DNA from: Bacillota bacterium
GTDB lineage: Bacteria > Bacillota > Clostridia > Acetivibrionales > DSM-1351
Assembly (NCBI GenBank): GCA_023415305.1
Contig: JAEZKZ010000030.1
Coordinates: 1-64,000, forward strand
Direction of reading: 5' to 3'
DNA: 64,000 nucleotides
Positions 26,900 to 35,996 of this stretch are shown piece after piece. The notes below the pieces were generated by a model that saw only the letters and a list, made by a program, of their open reading frames with translations, was not told the origin of the DNA and ran no database searches. The position numbers were made by a program, and so were the translations under genes. How positions within the stretch are numbered: position 1 is the stretch's first letter; every line of letters starts with the position of its first letter.

Positions 26900-29800
26900 A
26901 TGAATCTTAATAAATCTTCGAAAAATAAAGTAAATTCCAGAACTATTTCCGGAGTATTAAAAAAAATAATAGCTATCGCTGTAAGCGTTGCAGTTGCAAC
27001 TCAGACAGGCTTAGTTCATGGGGCGGTTACAAAAGAGCCTACAGTGAATACATACAAATCCACCCAAAACGGACAGGCTGTAATAAATAACCTAAAATAT
27101 TCGGATATTGAAAAAGCTTCTTATGATATGAAGGATGCTATTTACCAGAATGGGGCACTGGATTTGTTAAAGGGGTTCGGAAATACAAAGTTCAATCCCA
27201 ATGGAACTGTGTCTAAGGAAATGGCATTATATCTGGTTTATATGGCAGCAAACAGGGTACAGGACATAACTGCTCAAGGCCAGGCACTAAATGCTGTGAG
27301 AGCTGCAGGTCAGAAAAAAAACGGACTTCAGGCTGTTTTGTTCGATGGAAGTCTCCAACTGGCAGCGAATGAGGGTCTTATAACCCAAAAGGAACTTGCA
27401 GATGCCATGAGTGCTGACCAAACCAGCCTTGAGGCTGATGATTTCAAAAGGGGTTCAGCCGTACAAAGACAGGAATTTGGCACATGGCTTGCAAAAGCTC
27501 TCATGCTTCCGCCTGCGTATGAAGAGCAGGAGCTGTTTAACAGCTTTTCCGATTGGAACAGTACAATAGCCGAAAATGTACCGTATATCGAAGCTGTTCT
27601 GCAGAACAATATCATGAGCGGTGACGGAAATGGAAAATTTAACCCTACCAAAGCGGTTACCAGAGAACAGGCGGCAAGAATTCTTAAAAATGCAGAAAAT
27701 GTTATTCTTCCTTTGAAAAACATGGAAAAGAGAACTGCAACCATCGAGGATATCCAGAGCACAAAGGATACCTCAAAAGGCTACAGAATTGATTATAAAA
27801 CCTTTGTTGTAAGAAATTCCGACGGACTGCTTGATGAACTGATAACAGAGACGCGTTACCAGTCACCCGCCACTACATCAAATGAACAGACCGGAAAGGT
27901 ACAGGCAGAATTTAGTACCGAAATACCGGTATTTAAAAACGGAAACATAACAAATTCCTCCAGTCTAAAAAAGGGTGACAGGCTTGAATACATCGTCGGA
28001 ATTGAGGATAAGACGGTAAGATATGCCAGAGTCCTTTCCAACAGCGGTGAAATGAAATATGTGGCAGCAGCAGTTAACAGTGTAAACAGTACAGGCAGAA
28101 CCATAAATTATACTCCGTTAACTCAGACAGTCAAATATCCCAATGAGGATATTTCAGAGCCCGTTAAAAAAACCTTAAACGGGAATGTAGTATACGAAAA
28201 CAGTTCCTATTCTAGCAATATTCTGAACGCAATAACAAAAGCACCTGTGGACATGGCTTTATTAAAACCTGAATCAATAGTTATTCTGGGAATAAAACAG
28301 AATATTGTCACAGAGATAGTTCCCATCAAAGTAAAAAAAGAGCGTGAGGGGGGGCTTACTGCAGGTATTGTTGAAGAAAACAATCCTCAGTTGGGTTATC
28401 TTACTCTGTACAATTCTGACGGGTCAGGTAAGATTCCTTTAGAGCTTTCAACCTTAAGAACCTTTAATTATTCAGATCCCAACAGTGTTGAGGTCTTTAA
28501 GAATCACGAGCCGGCAGAATTGGAAGATATTGTAGCCGGAGACACGGTTTTTGTAAGAATTGATGATATCGGGGCTATATCTTCAATCAGCAGTGTTGAC
28601 AATTACAAGCTCCGCTATGGAAAAGTTGTTTCCAAGAAAATAAACTCTATTACCGTTGAAACCGATAAGGGGGTAGTCCAATACAGCACCGACGGTGTTA
28701 ATGTAATCAAGAATGGGAAGCTGTCCAAGATAAGTCAGCTGAAGGACGGAGACAGGGTAAAGCTGCTTATAAACGAAGCTCCGAATCTTACTATTCTCAA
28801 GGAGATTACTGTCGAAAGCGGAGACAGGCTGGTAGCAAATGTATATAAGGGTAATTTTAAGAGTTATAATAATCTGTCAAATCAGATAACCTTAACTGAC
28901 CCATGGACACTAAGGAAAGGTGTATGGGTTAAGGACGAAATTGAGCCCCTGAAAACCTTAAAGCTGGGTGAGGATTTTGAGGCATACTATGGCGGAACAG
29001 CCCAGCCTGTAAAGAATTTGAATAAATATCTTACGGGAACTACGGTGTACCTTGTAAGCGAAAGAGACTACGGCAACAATGAAAATGTTATTATGGCCAA
29101 CTTTACAGGTGATAAAGAGGTTGCATATAATGACAAGGTTTATACTGCAGGCTCAAACAGGTTTACACTTCAGCAGGCCCAAACCAGTATAACCTACGAT
29201 AAGGGAACAATTGTGATAAAGGATGGAAGACTTGTTCAGTCGGGAAGTGTTCAGGCTGACGATTATACATATGTAATCGCAAACCGTGATGCTGACAGCG
29301 GAGCTCTTGTAGCAGGAGTTGTAGCTATAGAGAAAAGGGCGGGAGCTGACGGAATTCAGCTTTACAGAGGAAGGATATCAGGTATTGATGAATACAAGAA
29401 TGTGACATTACAGTCTTACTCCAAGCTAAGTGGAGTAAACTGGGAATACGCAAACACTCCAATTACGTTTACACTTGACTCGGGTACAAGAATTACAGAC
29501 ACCGACGGTATAGTTGGACAGGGTGATTTCTTCAGCCACAACGGAACGGGGACCTTTAAGAACAGAACCGTTTATGTTCTCAGTGACGGAACCAATGCCG
29601 TAGAAATCAGTACGGCACCATACGGAAATATAAATATAACAGGTGCGCTTATCTCAACTTCCGGAGGGACCTATGACGATGACGGAAATCCGGTTAGTCA
29701 GCCTACGACTCTTGAACTAAGGAACTGCAGATACTACAACACCTCGACAAATATGTATGTTAATATGGCAGACAGCAAGTTCAATCTGCTGACAAACTCT

Positions 29801-29923
29801 ATAATAATAAAGAATAATAAAAGAATTAGCCCTTCCGAACTCAAAAAGGGTGATAAGGTCAGAGTACTGAAGAAGGATACTTTACCAACAGGTGATGCCT
29901 ACATTGTAATAGTAGAAGAGTAG
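26900..29923 (+). CDS. SLH-domain cell-surface protein
   Basis: 1007 residues. A long basic n-region and hydrophobic stretch form the signal peptide (cleavage near VHG-AV, ~41). Three SLH-like repeats cover ~65-275; the first and third carry F-N-P-[NT]-[GK] and the third continues A-V-T-R-E-Q-A-A-R. The rest (~290-1000) is a beta-rich region with several short repeats of the form V-x-G-D-x-V-[FR]-V-[RK] / K-G-D-K-V-R-V, suggesting stacked small barrels. No enzyme motif is visible. It is probably an S-layer or wall-associated scaffold. The ATG follows AGGGGTC, and a perfect sigma-D promoter ties its expression to motility. Confidence 0.87.
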   Translation: MNLNKSSKNKVNSRTISGVLKKIIAIAVSVAVATQTGLVHGAVTKEPTVNTYKSTQNGQAVINNLKYSDIEKASYDMKDAIYQNGALDLLKGFGNTKFNPNGTVSKEMALYLVYMAANRVQDITAQGQALNAVRAAGQKKNGLQAVLFDGSLQLAANEGLITQKELADAMSADQTSLEADDFKRGSAVQRQEFGTWLAKALMLPPAYEEQELFNSFSDWNSTIAENVPYIEAVLQNNIMSGDGNGKFNPTKAVTREQAARILKNAENVILPLKNMEKRTATIEDIQSTKDTSKGYRIDYKTFVVRNSDGLLDELITETRYQSPATTSNEQTGKVQAEFSTEIPVFKNGNITNSSSLKKGDRLEYIVGIEDKTVRYARVLSNSGEMKYVAAAVNSVNSTGRTINYTPLTQTVKYPNEDISEPVKKTLNGNVVYENSSYSSNILNAITKAPVDMALLKPESIVILGIKQNIVTEIVPIKVKKEREGGLTAGIVEENNPQLGYLTLYNSDGSGKIPLELSTLRTFNYSDPNSVEVFKNHEPAELEDIVAGDTVFVRIDDIGAISSISSVDNYKLRYGKVVSKKINSITVETDKGVVQYSTDGVNVIKNGKLSKISQLKDGDRVKLLINEAPNLTILKEITVESGDRLVANVYKGNFKSYNNLSNQITLTDPWTLRKGVWVKDEIEPLKTLKLGEDFEAYYGGTAQPVKNLNKYLTGTTVYLVSERDYGNNENVIMANFTGDKEVAYNDKVYTAGSNRFTLQQAQTSITYDKGTIVIKDGRLVQSGSVQADDYTYVIANRDADSGALVAGVVAIEKRAGADGIQLYRGRISGIDEYKNVTLQSYSKLSGVNWEYANTPITFTLDSGTRITDTDGIVGQGDFFSHNGTGTFKNRTVYVLSDGTNAVEISTAPYGNINITGALISTSGGTYDDDGNPVSQPTTLELRNCRYYNTSTNMYVNMADSKFNLLTNSIIIKNNKRISPSELKKGDKVRVLKKDTLPTGDAYIVIVEE

Positions 29924-30024
29924 ACAAACGAGACTATAATAATATCATGAAAAAATCATTGGGGGTCAGTACATTGCATAATTTATTAAAGAGACTAAAA
30001 ATCGAAAATAAGGAGAAGCGGGGA

Positions 30025-31599
30025 ATGACAAAGAAGAGGTCTGCGATAGGCTTTACCCTTGCAGCAGCAATCCTTTTATCAGCAATCCCCGGTGATATTT
30101 ACGCAAGGCAGGGAGACAGCGGCTACGAGGGAGGGCTTTCCTCTGGAGAAACTCCAAGTATGACTTCACAAACTTCAAAAAGTAAATATCAATACCAGTA
30201 TCAGGAGCCATTCTATCTAACAGGGGTACCCGTTATTATGAAAGGAACACTAACTCTGAATAAAAGCTTTTCAGAGGATAAAAAAAATCAAAAACAGGTA
30301 TTGACAACCAAATATGTGTATTCTCTCAGTAATGGTACAGCTGATAAACTGACCAGGACTTTGAATTTTGTAACAACAATTACAACAAAGCCTAACGGTC
30401 AAAAGGTAGAATCCACACAGTTGACTCAGGCTAGTGAGTCTGCTACTGTAGGCGGAACAACTTATGTGATACCATCAGTTGCTGATTATGAACTGACCAA
30501 GTCTATTCTGAATGACACTAAACCGGCAGTAAACTATTACCAGGGGGAAATAATCAGCAGAAAAAAATATAGAATAGGCAGTTCTGCTACATCAAAGGAT
30601 TATGTTGTTGTAAACTCAACCACCAGCTATACAGGCTATGACCAGTATTGGAGTTCTGCAGAAACACAGATAATTAATCAGGAAATAGTTCAGCAGAGAG
30701 CAGGTAAGGCACCTGTGACTGTAGGCAATGTTAAAACTGAAGTTTCTACAACTACAAAAAAAGAACTGCAATATTATGAGAACCTTCCTGAGCAATCAAG
30801 TATTGCTGGAGGTTACGTTCAGACCCAGGTAAACGAAAATGTACTAAAGTATACAGCCGAGTTAAGCGAGTTGGACAGAAAGAAAATGCCTACAACCAAG
30901 CTGGTTACTTATACCGGTGATTTAAAGCTGGAAAGTTTCCCGACTTCAACAAGAATGGTTTCACCTAACCTCAATAAGCTAAGAGGTCATCCTTCAGAGG
31001 AAAATATTGCGCTGATGTTTGGACTTGAGGCCTTTCAGTCCGGGGAGGCAGCAGATTTTGATCCTCAGGAGTATATCAGCAGAGACGAATTTGTTGACGC
31101 CTTCTTGAAGGTAGCCCCGGAGGTTCCACTGGATCCGGCCTTTAAGCCAAAAAAGACTACTACAAGAACCAATAAAAATCAGGTTATTACTTCTGCATTT
31201 TCAGATGTTCCAACCAGTCACGCTTTTTTTACAAGTATAAATGAAGCTTCAAAAAGAGGCATTATCTCAGGGAACGGAAAAAGCAAATTCAGGCCTGAAG
31301 AGCTTATAACCTTTTCGGAAGCGGTTGCAATGATGATAAACACGCTGGGGCTCAACGGACTGGCACCAAATCCAGTACCTGTTACAAGCTTCAAGGATAA
31401 TGATAAAATTCCCGTTTACGCCAGAGCCCCAATGTATGTAGCAGAGCAGATAGGATTGATTTCGGAAGATGCAAAGGGCTACATTTATCCCAACAACAAA
31501 ATAACTAAAGCGAAATTTGCAGATATGATGAGGACATATATAGATTATATGGGTAAAGATATCAGAAAAGAGTATATGGATAGACTGATAAACTATTAA
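30025..31599 (+). CDS. SLH-domain secreted protein
   Basis: About 524 residues from the ATG at 30025, which has AAGGAG at good spacing and begins a signal peptide (MTKKRSAIGF, cleavage near IYA-RQ). The frame is open further upstream; a TTG at 29974 after GGGGGTC or the ATG at 29947 could extend the n-region, so the start is uncertain. The middle is Thr/Ser-rich beta sequence (T-K-Y-V-Y-S-L-S-N-G, Y-T-G-Y-D-Q-Y-W). The C-terminus (~320-510) holds SLH repeats with F-S-D-V-P-x-x-H-A-F-F and G-I-I-S-G-N-G-K-S-K-F-R-P-E. It follows the SLH gene without a terminator, so the two are likely one operon. Confidence 0.83.
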   Translation: MTKKRSAIGFTLAAAILLSAIPGDIYARQGDSGYEGGLSSGETPSMTSQTSKSKYQYQYQEPFYLTGVPVIMKGTLTLNKSFSEDKKNQKQVLTTKYVYSLSNGTADKLTRTLNFVTTITTKPNGQKVESTQLTQASESATVGGTTYVIPSVADYELTKSILNDTKPAVNYYQGEIISRKKYRIGSSATSKDYVVVNSTTSYTGYDQYWSSAETQIINQEIVQQRAGKAPVTVGNVKTEVSTTTKKELQYYENLPEQSSIAGGYVQTQVNENVLKYTAELSELDRKKMPTTKLVTYTGDLKLESFPTSTRMVSPNLNKLRGHPSEENIALMFGLEAFQSGEAADFDPQEYISRDEFVDAFLKVAPEVPLDPAFKPKKTTTRTNKNQVITSAFSDVPTSHAFFTSINEASKRGIISGNGKSKFRPEELITFSEAVAMMINTLGLNGLAPNPVPVTSFKDNDKIPVYARAPMYVAEQIGLISEDAKGYIYPNNKITKAKFADMMRTYIDYMGKDIRKEYMDRLINY

Positions 31600-31687
31600 T
31601 CCTTCACTATATATGAAAAGGCCATTTACCTATTAATTGCTTATGAATTATGAAGCATAGTAGTTGTTACAGGGGGTACAGAATTAT

Positions 31688-33220
31688 ATGATTCAACTGA
31701 GGAGATTTACAGCGCTTATTTTAGCGCTTGCTATAGTTTTTACTTTTTTCGGCACCGGTGCTTTGGCTGCCGGAAACCAGCCGGATAACCAAATACAAGT
31801 AGCCGACCAATATCAGTCGACTGGCCAGACTCAGTCAACTGAACAAAATGAATATTTGGACAGTGTCAGAGCCTTTATAAAAGAGAAGTATAGCGGAGAT
31901 ATTCCGGAAGAGGCCTTGAATAAAGCCACTAACCTGAAGGATATGTTTTCGGTTCTCGACGATTATTCCGAATTTTTGACACCTGAGGAGTTTAATACAG
32001 TTATAACATCTCTTTCAGGTTCTGTAGAAGGTATAGGGGTTCTTGCCAATCTTGAAGAAAAGTCAAAATATATTACCATAGACAAGGTGTATAAAAACTC
32101 TCCGGCCTGGAGGGCAGGGGTGCTGCCGGGTGATCAGATTACTCAGATAAACGGTGAATCGGTAGCCGGAAAGCCCTTCGATGAAGTTATGGATATGATT
32201 AAAGGCGCTGAAGGAACAACGGTAAAGCTGGGACTCCTTCGTCAGGGAGAGAAGAATATTATCACTCTGGTAATAACCAGGGAGAAAATAGACATACCGA
32301 CAGTTCATTATGAAATAAGGGGAAATGTCGGATATTTACAGATTGATTCCTTCTCTACCAATACAAGTAGTGGAGTGGCAACAGCTCTTGAATACTTTGA
32401 CAGTAAAAAAATAACCAGAGTAATAATGGATTTGAGATATAATCCCGGAGGATATGTAGATGAGGCAGTAGCAGTTGCCAGGTATTTTGTTCCAAAAGGT
32501 GTCATTACAAAATTGGATTACAAGGATGAGGCCGAAACCGATCAAACTTATTATTCGTCCAGGATAAAGCTAAAATACAAACTTGCGGTACTTGTGAATG
32601 AAAATTCAGCCAGTGCGTCTGAAATACTCACAGGTGCAATAAAAGATTCCAAGGCAGGGATTATTGTAGGAACGAAGACCTTTGGAAAAGCAAAGGTTCA
32701 GTCCTTCTTTCCCCTTTTAAGCGAGGAAGCCTTTAAAATTCGCAATCAAGATAAAGAAAAAAAGAAGGTCAATGTATTAGATTTTACATATTTCCCTATG
32801 GAAGACGAAATTGTCGGTTGGGCTAAAATGACAGTGGGTCTTTACTATACTCCTAACGGGGAATGTATAGACCTTAACGGTATTGAGCCCAACGTTAAAG
32901 TTGCCGAAGATAAAACAATAATACCGGTAAGCCTTGTAGAGCCTTTGACGGTATCTGTGAAACCAAAGCTCGGAACCGCATATGTGGATGTATTTTATGC
33001 GGAAGCTATATTAAAGCATTTGAACTACAACGTTGACCCACCGGATAAGGTGCTTGACATGAAGACTGTAGCAGCAATAGCAAAGTTCCAGAAGGATAAT
33101 AAATTATCTAGTTACGGCGTTTTAGATTTTAGTACGCAAAAGCTTTTGAACAGCAAGCTTGCTGATATGAAGCAGAGCAAGGACCCCGTATACTTAATGG
33201 CATCAAAACTTATAAAGTAA
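31688..33220 (+). CDS. Secreted S41 (CtpA-type) serine protease
   Basis: 510 residues from the ATG at 31688 (MIQLRRFTALIL), which follows AGGGGGT; an upstream TTG at 31664 has no binding site. Domains in order: signal peptide (to ~27), N-terminal helical region, PDZ (~110-195, G-V-L-P-G-D-Q-I-T-Q-I-N-G), S41 protease, and a C-terminal peptidoglycan-binding-like segment (A-K-F-Q-K-D-N-K-L ... T-Q-K-L-L-N). The catalytic Ser lies in N-S-A-S-A-S-E-I-L and the catalytic Lys in G-T-K-T-F-G-K-A-K-V-Q. It would process C-termini of extracytoplasmic proteins. Its position suggests the same operon as the two SLH genes, possibly maturing surface proteins. Confidence 0.92.
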   Translation: MIQLRRFTALILALAIVFTFFGTGALAAGNQPDNQIQVADQYQSTGQTQSTEQNEYLDSVRAFIKEKYSGDIPEEALNKATNLKDMFSVLDDYSEFLTPEEFNTVITSLSGSVEGIGVLANLEEKSKYITIDKVYKNSPAWRAGVLPGDQITQINGESVAGKPFDEVMDMIKGAEGTTVKLGLLRQGEKNIITLVITREKIDIPTVHYEIRGNVGYLQIDSFSTNTSSGVATALEYFDSKKITRVIMDLRYNPGGYVDEAVAVARYFVPKGVITKLDYKDEAETDQTYYSSRIKLKYKLAVLVNENSASASEILTGAIKDSKAGIIVGTKTFGKAKVQSFFPLLSEEAFKIRNQDKEKKKVNVLDFTYFPMEDEIVGWAKMTVGLYYTPNGECIDLNGIEPNVKVAEDKTIIPVSLVEPLTVSVKPKLGTAYVDVFYAEAILKHLNYNVDPPDKVLDMKTVAAIAKFQKDNKLSSYGVLDFSTQKLLNSKLADMKQSKDPVYLMASKLIK

Positions 33221-33233
33221 ATCTCTTTTACTG

Positions 33234-33278
33234 AAAAAACCTTGCAGACTCGACTATGAGGAGTCTGCAAGGTTTTTT
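33234..33278 (+). terminator. Strong terminator after the S41 protease
   Basis: A perfect 18-bp stem (AAAAAACCTTGCAGACTC / GAGTCTGCAAGGTTTTTT) with a 9-nt loop. It insulates the polysaccharide locus. Confidence 0.92.
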
Positions 33279-33607
33279 GTCGCTTCAGCAGCATAAAAGA
33301 TAGCTTATTATCAGATTTTTCATATAATAAATTTACTTTATGTAAATTTAAAAATAATATACCCGGAAATGTATAAAAGAAATAAAACGAATATTGATAA
33401 GTTTATATCAATTAATTACAGCGGCTATCTAAATCCAACAGAGATAATTACGACATAATACGTTTTATTGTAGAAAACCTGCCATAATAAATGGGAAATG
33501 GCGAAGTTATTAATTTTACAAAATTTCTGTTCTGAGTATAATTTCATATTAACGGAATAATTTTACAGTTATTCTAATAAATACAATAGGGTCGGACGGA
33601 AACCGTT
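33279..33607. other. AT-rich promoter region ahead of loaP
   Basis: 329 bp without a gene. It contains a perfect 9-bp inverted repeat (TAAATTTAC-tttat-GTAAATTTA, 33328-33350) that could be an operator or hairpin. A TATAAT occurs at about 33537 without a convincing -35 box. Nothing else is recognisable. Confidence 0.35.
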
Positions 33608-34129
33608 ATGAAATTTAAAAATGAAGCAGGATGGTACGCTTTGTTTGTAGCAACGGGTGAAGAAGAGAAGGTTAAAGAAAGAATAAACTTTCGATTGAAT
33701 AGCCAGCTAAGAGCAATTGTTCCAAAAAGGAGAATGACTGAACGAAAGCAGGGAAAGTGGGAAGACAAATTACGGACACTGTTTCCGGGATATATTCTTT
33801 TAAATGGAGTAATCAGTAATGAGACTTATGATCTTGTCAGGGACATTCCTGGAGTAATAAGGCTGCTTAAAGATAGCGACGGTCCACAGCAGATTTACCA
33901 AAGTGAGATCGAAATTATAGGTAGATTGACTTCAGACAATGAAATAATTGAATGTTCCAAGATATACGTTATAGGTGGAAGAGTTGTAGTAGTAGAAGGA
34001 CCCCTTTACGGACTGGAGGGCTTTATTCAGTCGGTAGATACAAGAAAAGGCAGAGTAAAAGTAGTACTGAACCTGATGAGTGAGCCACGGACAGTAGAAC
34101 TAAGTGTGGCATTGGTTCAGCCGGCATAG
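33608..34129 (+). CDS. loaP: LoaP-type transcription antiterminator (NusG paralog)
   Basis: 173 residues. The NGN domain starts G-W-Y-A-L-F-V-A-T-G-E-E-E and includes F-P-G-Y-I-L-L and I-P-G-V-I-R-L-L. A C-terminal KOW domain follows (G-G-R-V-V-V-V-E-G-P-L-Y-G-L-E-G). A specialised NusG copy immediately upstream of a long polysaccharide operon is the hallmark of LoaP (Firmicutes) and RfaH/UpxY-like proteins. These keep RNA polymerase processive through terminators in the operon; LoaP is known to act via an RNA hairpin in the target leader. By inference the target is the 405-nt leader and ~24-kb operon immediately downstream. Confidence 0.85.
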   Translation: MKFKNEAGWYALFVATGEEEKVKERINFRLNSQLRAIVPKRRMTERKQGKWEDKLRTLFPGYILLNGVISNETYDLVRDIPGVIRLLKDSDGPQQIYQSEIEIIGRLTSDNEIIECSKIYVIGGRVVVVEGPLYGLEGFIQSVDTRKGRVKVVLNLMSEPRTVELSVALVQPA

Positions 34130-34534
34130 GATCCCGGAAGGTTTTTTCACTGTTTCGGCGTGAAAGAATAATATGGAGGATATAAGTTTAGTTTAAGTGG
34201 CGGAGCATACTTTTGAGGTTCCGAGTGGCGAAGCACTGCCATTTACATGAAATTTGTTTCGCAAAGCTGTTTAGTGCCCGTTCCGATTACTCTGTCTTTG
34301 CTCACAAATTATCTTGTTCTCAAGGAACTTACAGTTCCTTTTGGGGCACTACTGCCCACTTTGTACCCCCGCTACACCGGAAAGGGGAATCCACTTTTCA
34401 ATCCCCGTATAGGAATTTTACAATTGGTATTTTTGTGTACACCTTCAACCTCAATATTTCAGGCACTTTACCCCTATTTCAAAACATATAAATTCCTATA
34501 TTCTAACAAATTTTATTAAGGAGACAGGTTTTTT
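34130..34534 (+). promoter_or_regulatory. Structured leader of the polysaccharide operon
   Basis: 405 bp without a credible gene; two overlapping open frames here lack ribosome binding sites. It carries a chain of hairpins: AAGGAACT-tac-AGTTCCTT followed by TTTTGGGG (34322-34346), GGGCA-ctac-TGCCC (34344-34357) and GGGGA/TCCCC (34384-34406), with small stems near 34225-34241. The first resembles an intrinsic terminator and shares its ACTTACAGT apex with the hairpin before spoIID. The natural reading is a LoaP-responsive attenuator leader. The AAGGAGA binding site for the next gene is at its end. Confidence 0.5.
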
Positions 34535-35209
34535 ATGGAGATTAAGAGATTTTTTCATTCAATATTAAGAATGCTATGGTTAATTGTTTTATTGGCAGGA
34601 ATAGGCGGCGGAATTAGTGCATATTCAAGTTATTTTACGGCAGTACCTGTTTATAGTGCAGAAACAACTGTTTATGCCTTAAGCAAAAGTATTGCTGTTG
34701 ACGGAAAGGATAGTGTTAATTATCAGGACGTAATGCTTAGCAGACAGCTGCTTCAGGATTATCAGCAGATTATTACAAGTGAACAGGTATTAACTTTAGC
34801 CTCTAAAAACCTTGATAAATACAAGATTACACCTGACCAATTAAAAGGAATGATATCGGTTGTACCTAAGAATGATTCAGCCGTGTTGGGGATAAGTGCC
34901 GCATCCTATGATCCTCAGATTGCAGCAGAGGCCTCCAACGAAGTTACGAAGGCGTTTGTGAAAAGTCTGCAGACACTTACTAACAGTAATATAGTAGGTA
35001 TACTGGATGAAGCAAAAATACCAAACTACCCGATTGGTAATGATTTTATTAAGAAAACTTTTATTGGTACAATTGCGGGCATAGTTATAGCTTTAGCCAT
35101 TATATATATAAAGGAACTCTTTGATACAACATTAAGACATATAGAGGAAGTTGAAAAATATACAAAGATTAAGCTTATGGGAGTTATACCAAAATACAAT
35201 ATTAAATAG
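34535..35209 (+). CDS. Wzz/CapA-type chain-length and kinase-activator protein
   Basis: 224 residues with TM1 (~14-34), an extracellular helical region (~40-165) and TM2 (~175-195), then a short cytoplasmic tail. The P-N-Y-P-I-G sequence just before TM2 is the usual proline-rich Wzz motif. It sits directly before the tyrosine kinase, the split arrangement of Gram-positive systems (CapA/CapB, YwqC/YwqD), in which its cytoplasmic tail activates the kinase. The role is control of polysaccharide length and export. Confidence 0.88.
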   Translation: MEIKRFFHSILRMLWLIVLLAGIGGGISAYSSYFTAVPVYSAETTVYALSKSIAVDGKDSVNYQDVMLSRQLLQDYQQIITSEQVLTLASKNLDKYKITPDQLKGMISVVPKNDSAVLGISAASYDPQIAAEASNEVTKAFVKSLQTLTNSNIVGILDEAKIPNYPIGNDFIKKTFIGTIAGIVIALAIIYIKELFDTTLRHIEEVEKYTKIKLMGVIPKYNIK

Positions 35210-35218
35210 GAGGATAAA

Positions 35219-35950
35219 ATGCAGGATAGGAGATACAACTTGATTGAGCAGGACAATCCGGCAGTAAAAGATGCATTTTCTATGCTTTCAGGTAATATTC
35301 ATATAAACTCGGAGAATAAAGTTCTGAAGAGCATCGTTATTACAAGTGCCGAACCTAAAACAGGTAAAACTTCTGTGGCGACAAACCTGGCCATAACTAT
35401 GACAAACTGGGGTAAGAAATGCATTTTAATTGATGCTGACATGAGAAAGAAATCTGATACCAGAGCTTTAAAATGGGGAAGTGATATGGGTTTGGCCCAT
35501 TACCTTAACGGTATGGCTGAATTTGAAGAAATTCTCTCATACACCAGTATTGAAGGGCTGCTCTATATTCCCAACGGGAATACGGCATCAAACCCTATAG
35601 GGCTATTATGCTCATCCCGGTTCTCTATATTAATGCAGAGGTTAAAAAATGATTTTGATTTTATTGTTATAGATTCACCTGCACTTGACTCTGTATCTGA
35701 TGCAGCAGTTATATCTACCAAGGCAGACGGTGTATTGCTGGTTGCCAACATGGGGAGAACAGATCTGGATGTATTGATCAGGACAAAGGAGAAACTGGAA
35801 GCGGCTAGTACAAACCTTTTGGGGATTGTACTAAATAGAGTAGGCAAGGGACATTATAAAAAATATCTCAAAGCATTCAGTTACTTTTACAATATCCAGA
35901 AAAAAGCGGTAAAAAGACGCAGGCAGCAAAAAAGTTCAGTAGTAGCTTAA
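35219..35950 (+). CDS. CpsD/CapB-type tyrosine autokinase
   Basis: 243 residues. Walker A (E-P-K-T-G-K-T-S), Walker A' (I-L-I-D-A-D-M-R-K) and Walker B (F-I-V-I-D-S-P-A) are typical of bacterial BY-kinases. The C-terminal tail holds a tyrosine cluster (H-Y-K-K-Y ... S-Y-F-Y) as the autophosphorylation site. It acts with the preceding Wzz-like activator and is presumably dephosphorylated by the PHP phosphatase at 56921. AGGAGG precedes the ATG; the gap to the upstream gene is 9 bp. Confidence 0.93.
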   Translation: MQDRRYNLIEQDNPAVKDAFSMLSGNIHINSENKVLKSIVITSAEPKTGKTSVATNLAITMTNWGKKCILIDADMRKKSDTRALKWGSDMGLAHYLNGMAEFEEILSYTSIEGLLYIPNGNTASNPIGLLCSSRFSILMQRLKNDFDFIVIDSPALDSVSDAAVISTKADGVLLVANMGRTDLDVLIRTKEKLEAASTNLLGIVLNRVGKGHYKKYLKAFSYFYNIQKKAVKRRRQQKSSVVA

Positions 35951-35996
35951 TGTAACGTGTATGTAGTAAAAAAGCTGTTTTGGAGGGGAATTATAA

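Noticed and set aside
34213..34519. Two overlapping + strand open frames of about 90 codons in the polysaccharide leader
   Set aside because: No ribosome binding site, composition unlike a protein, and the region is made of hairpins; better explained as a regulatory leader.
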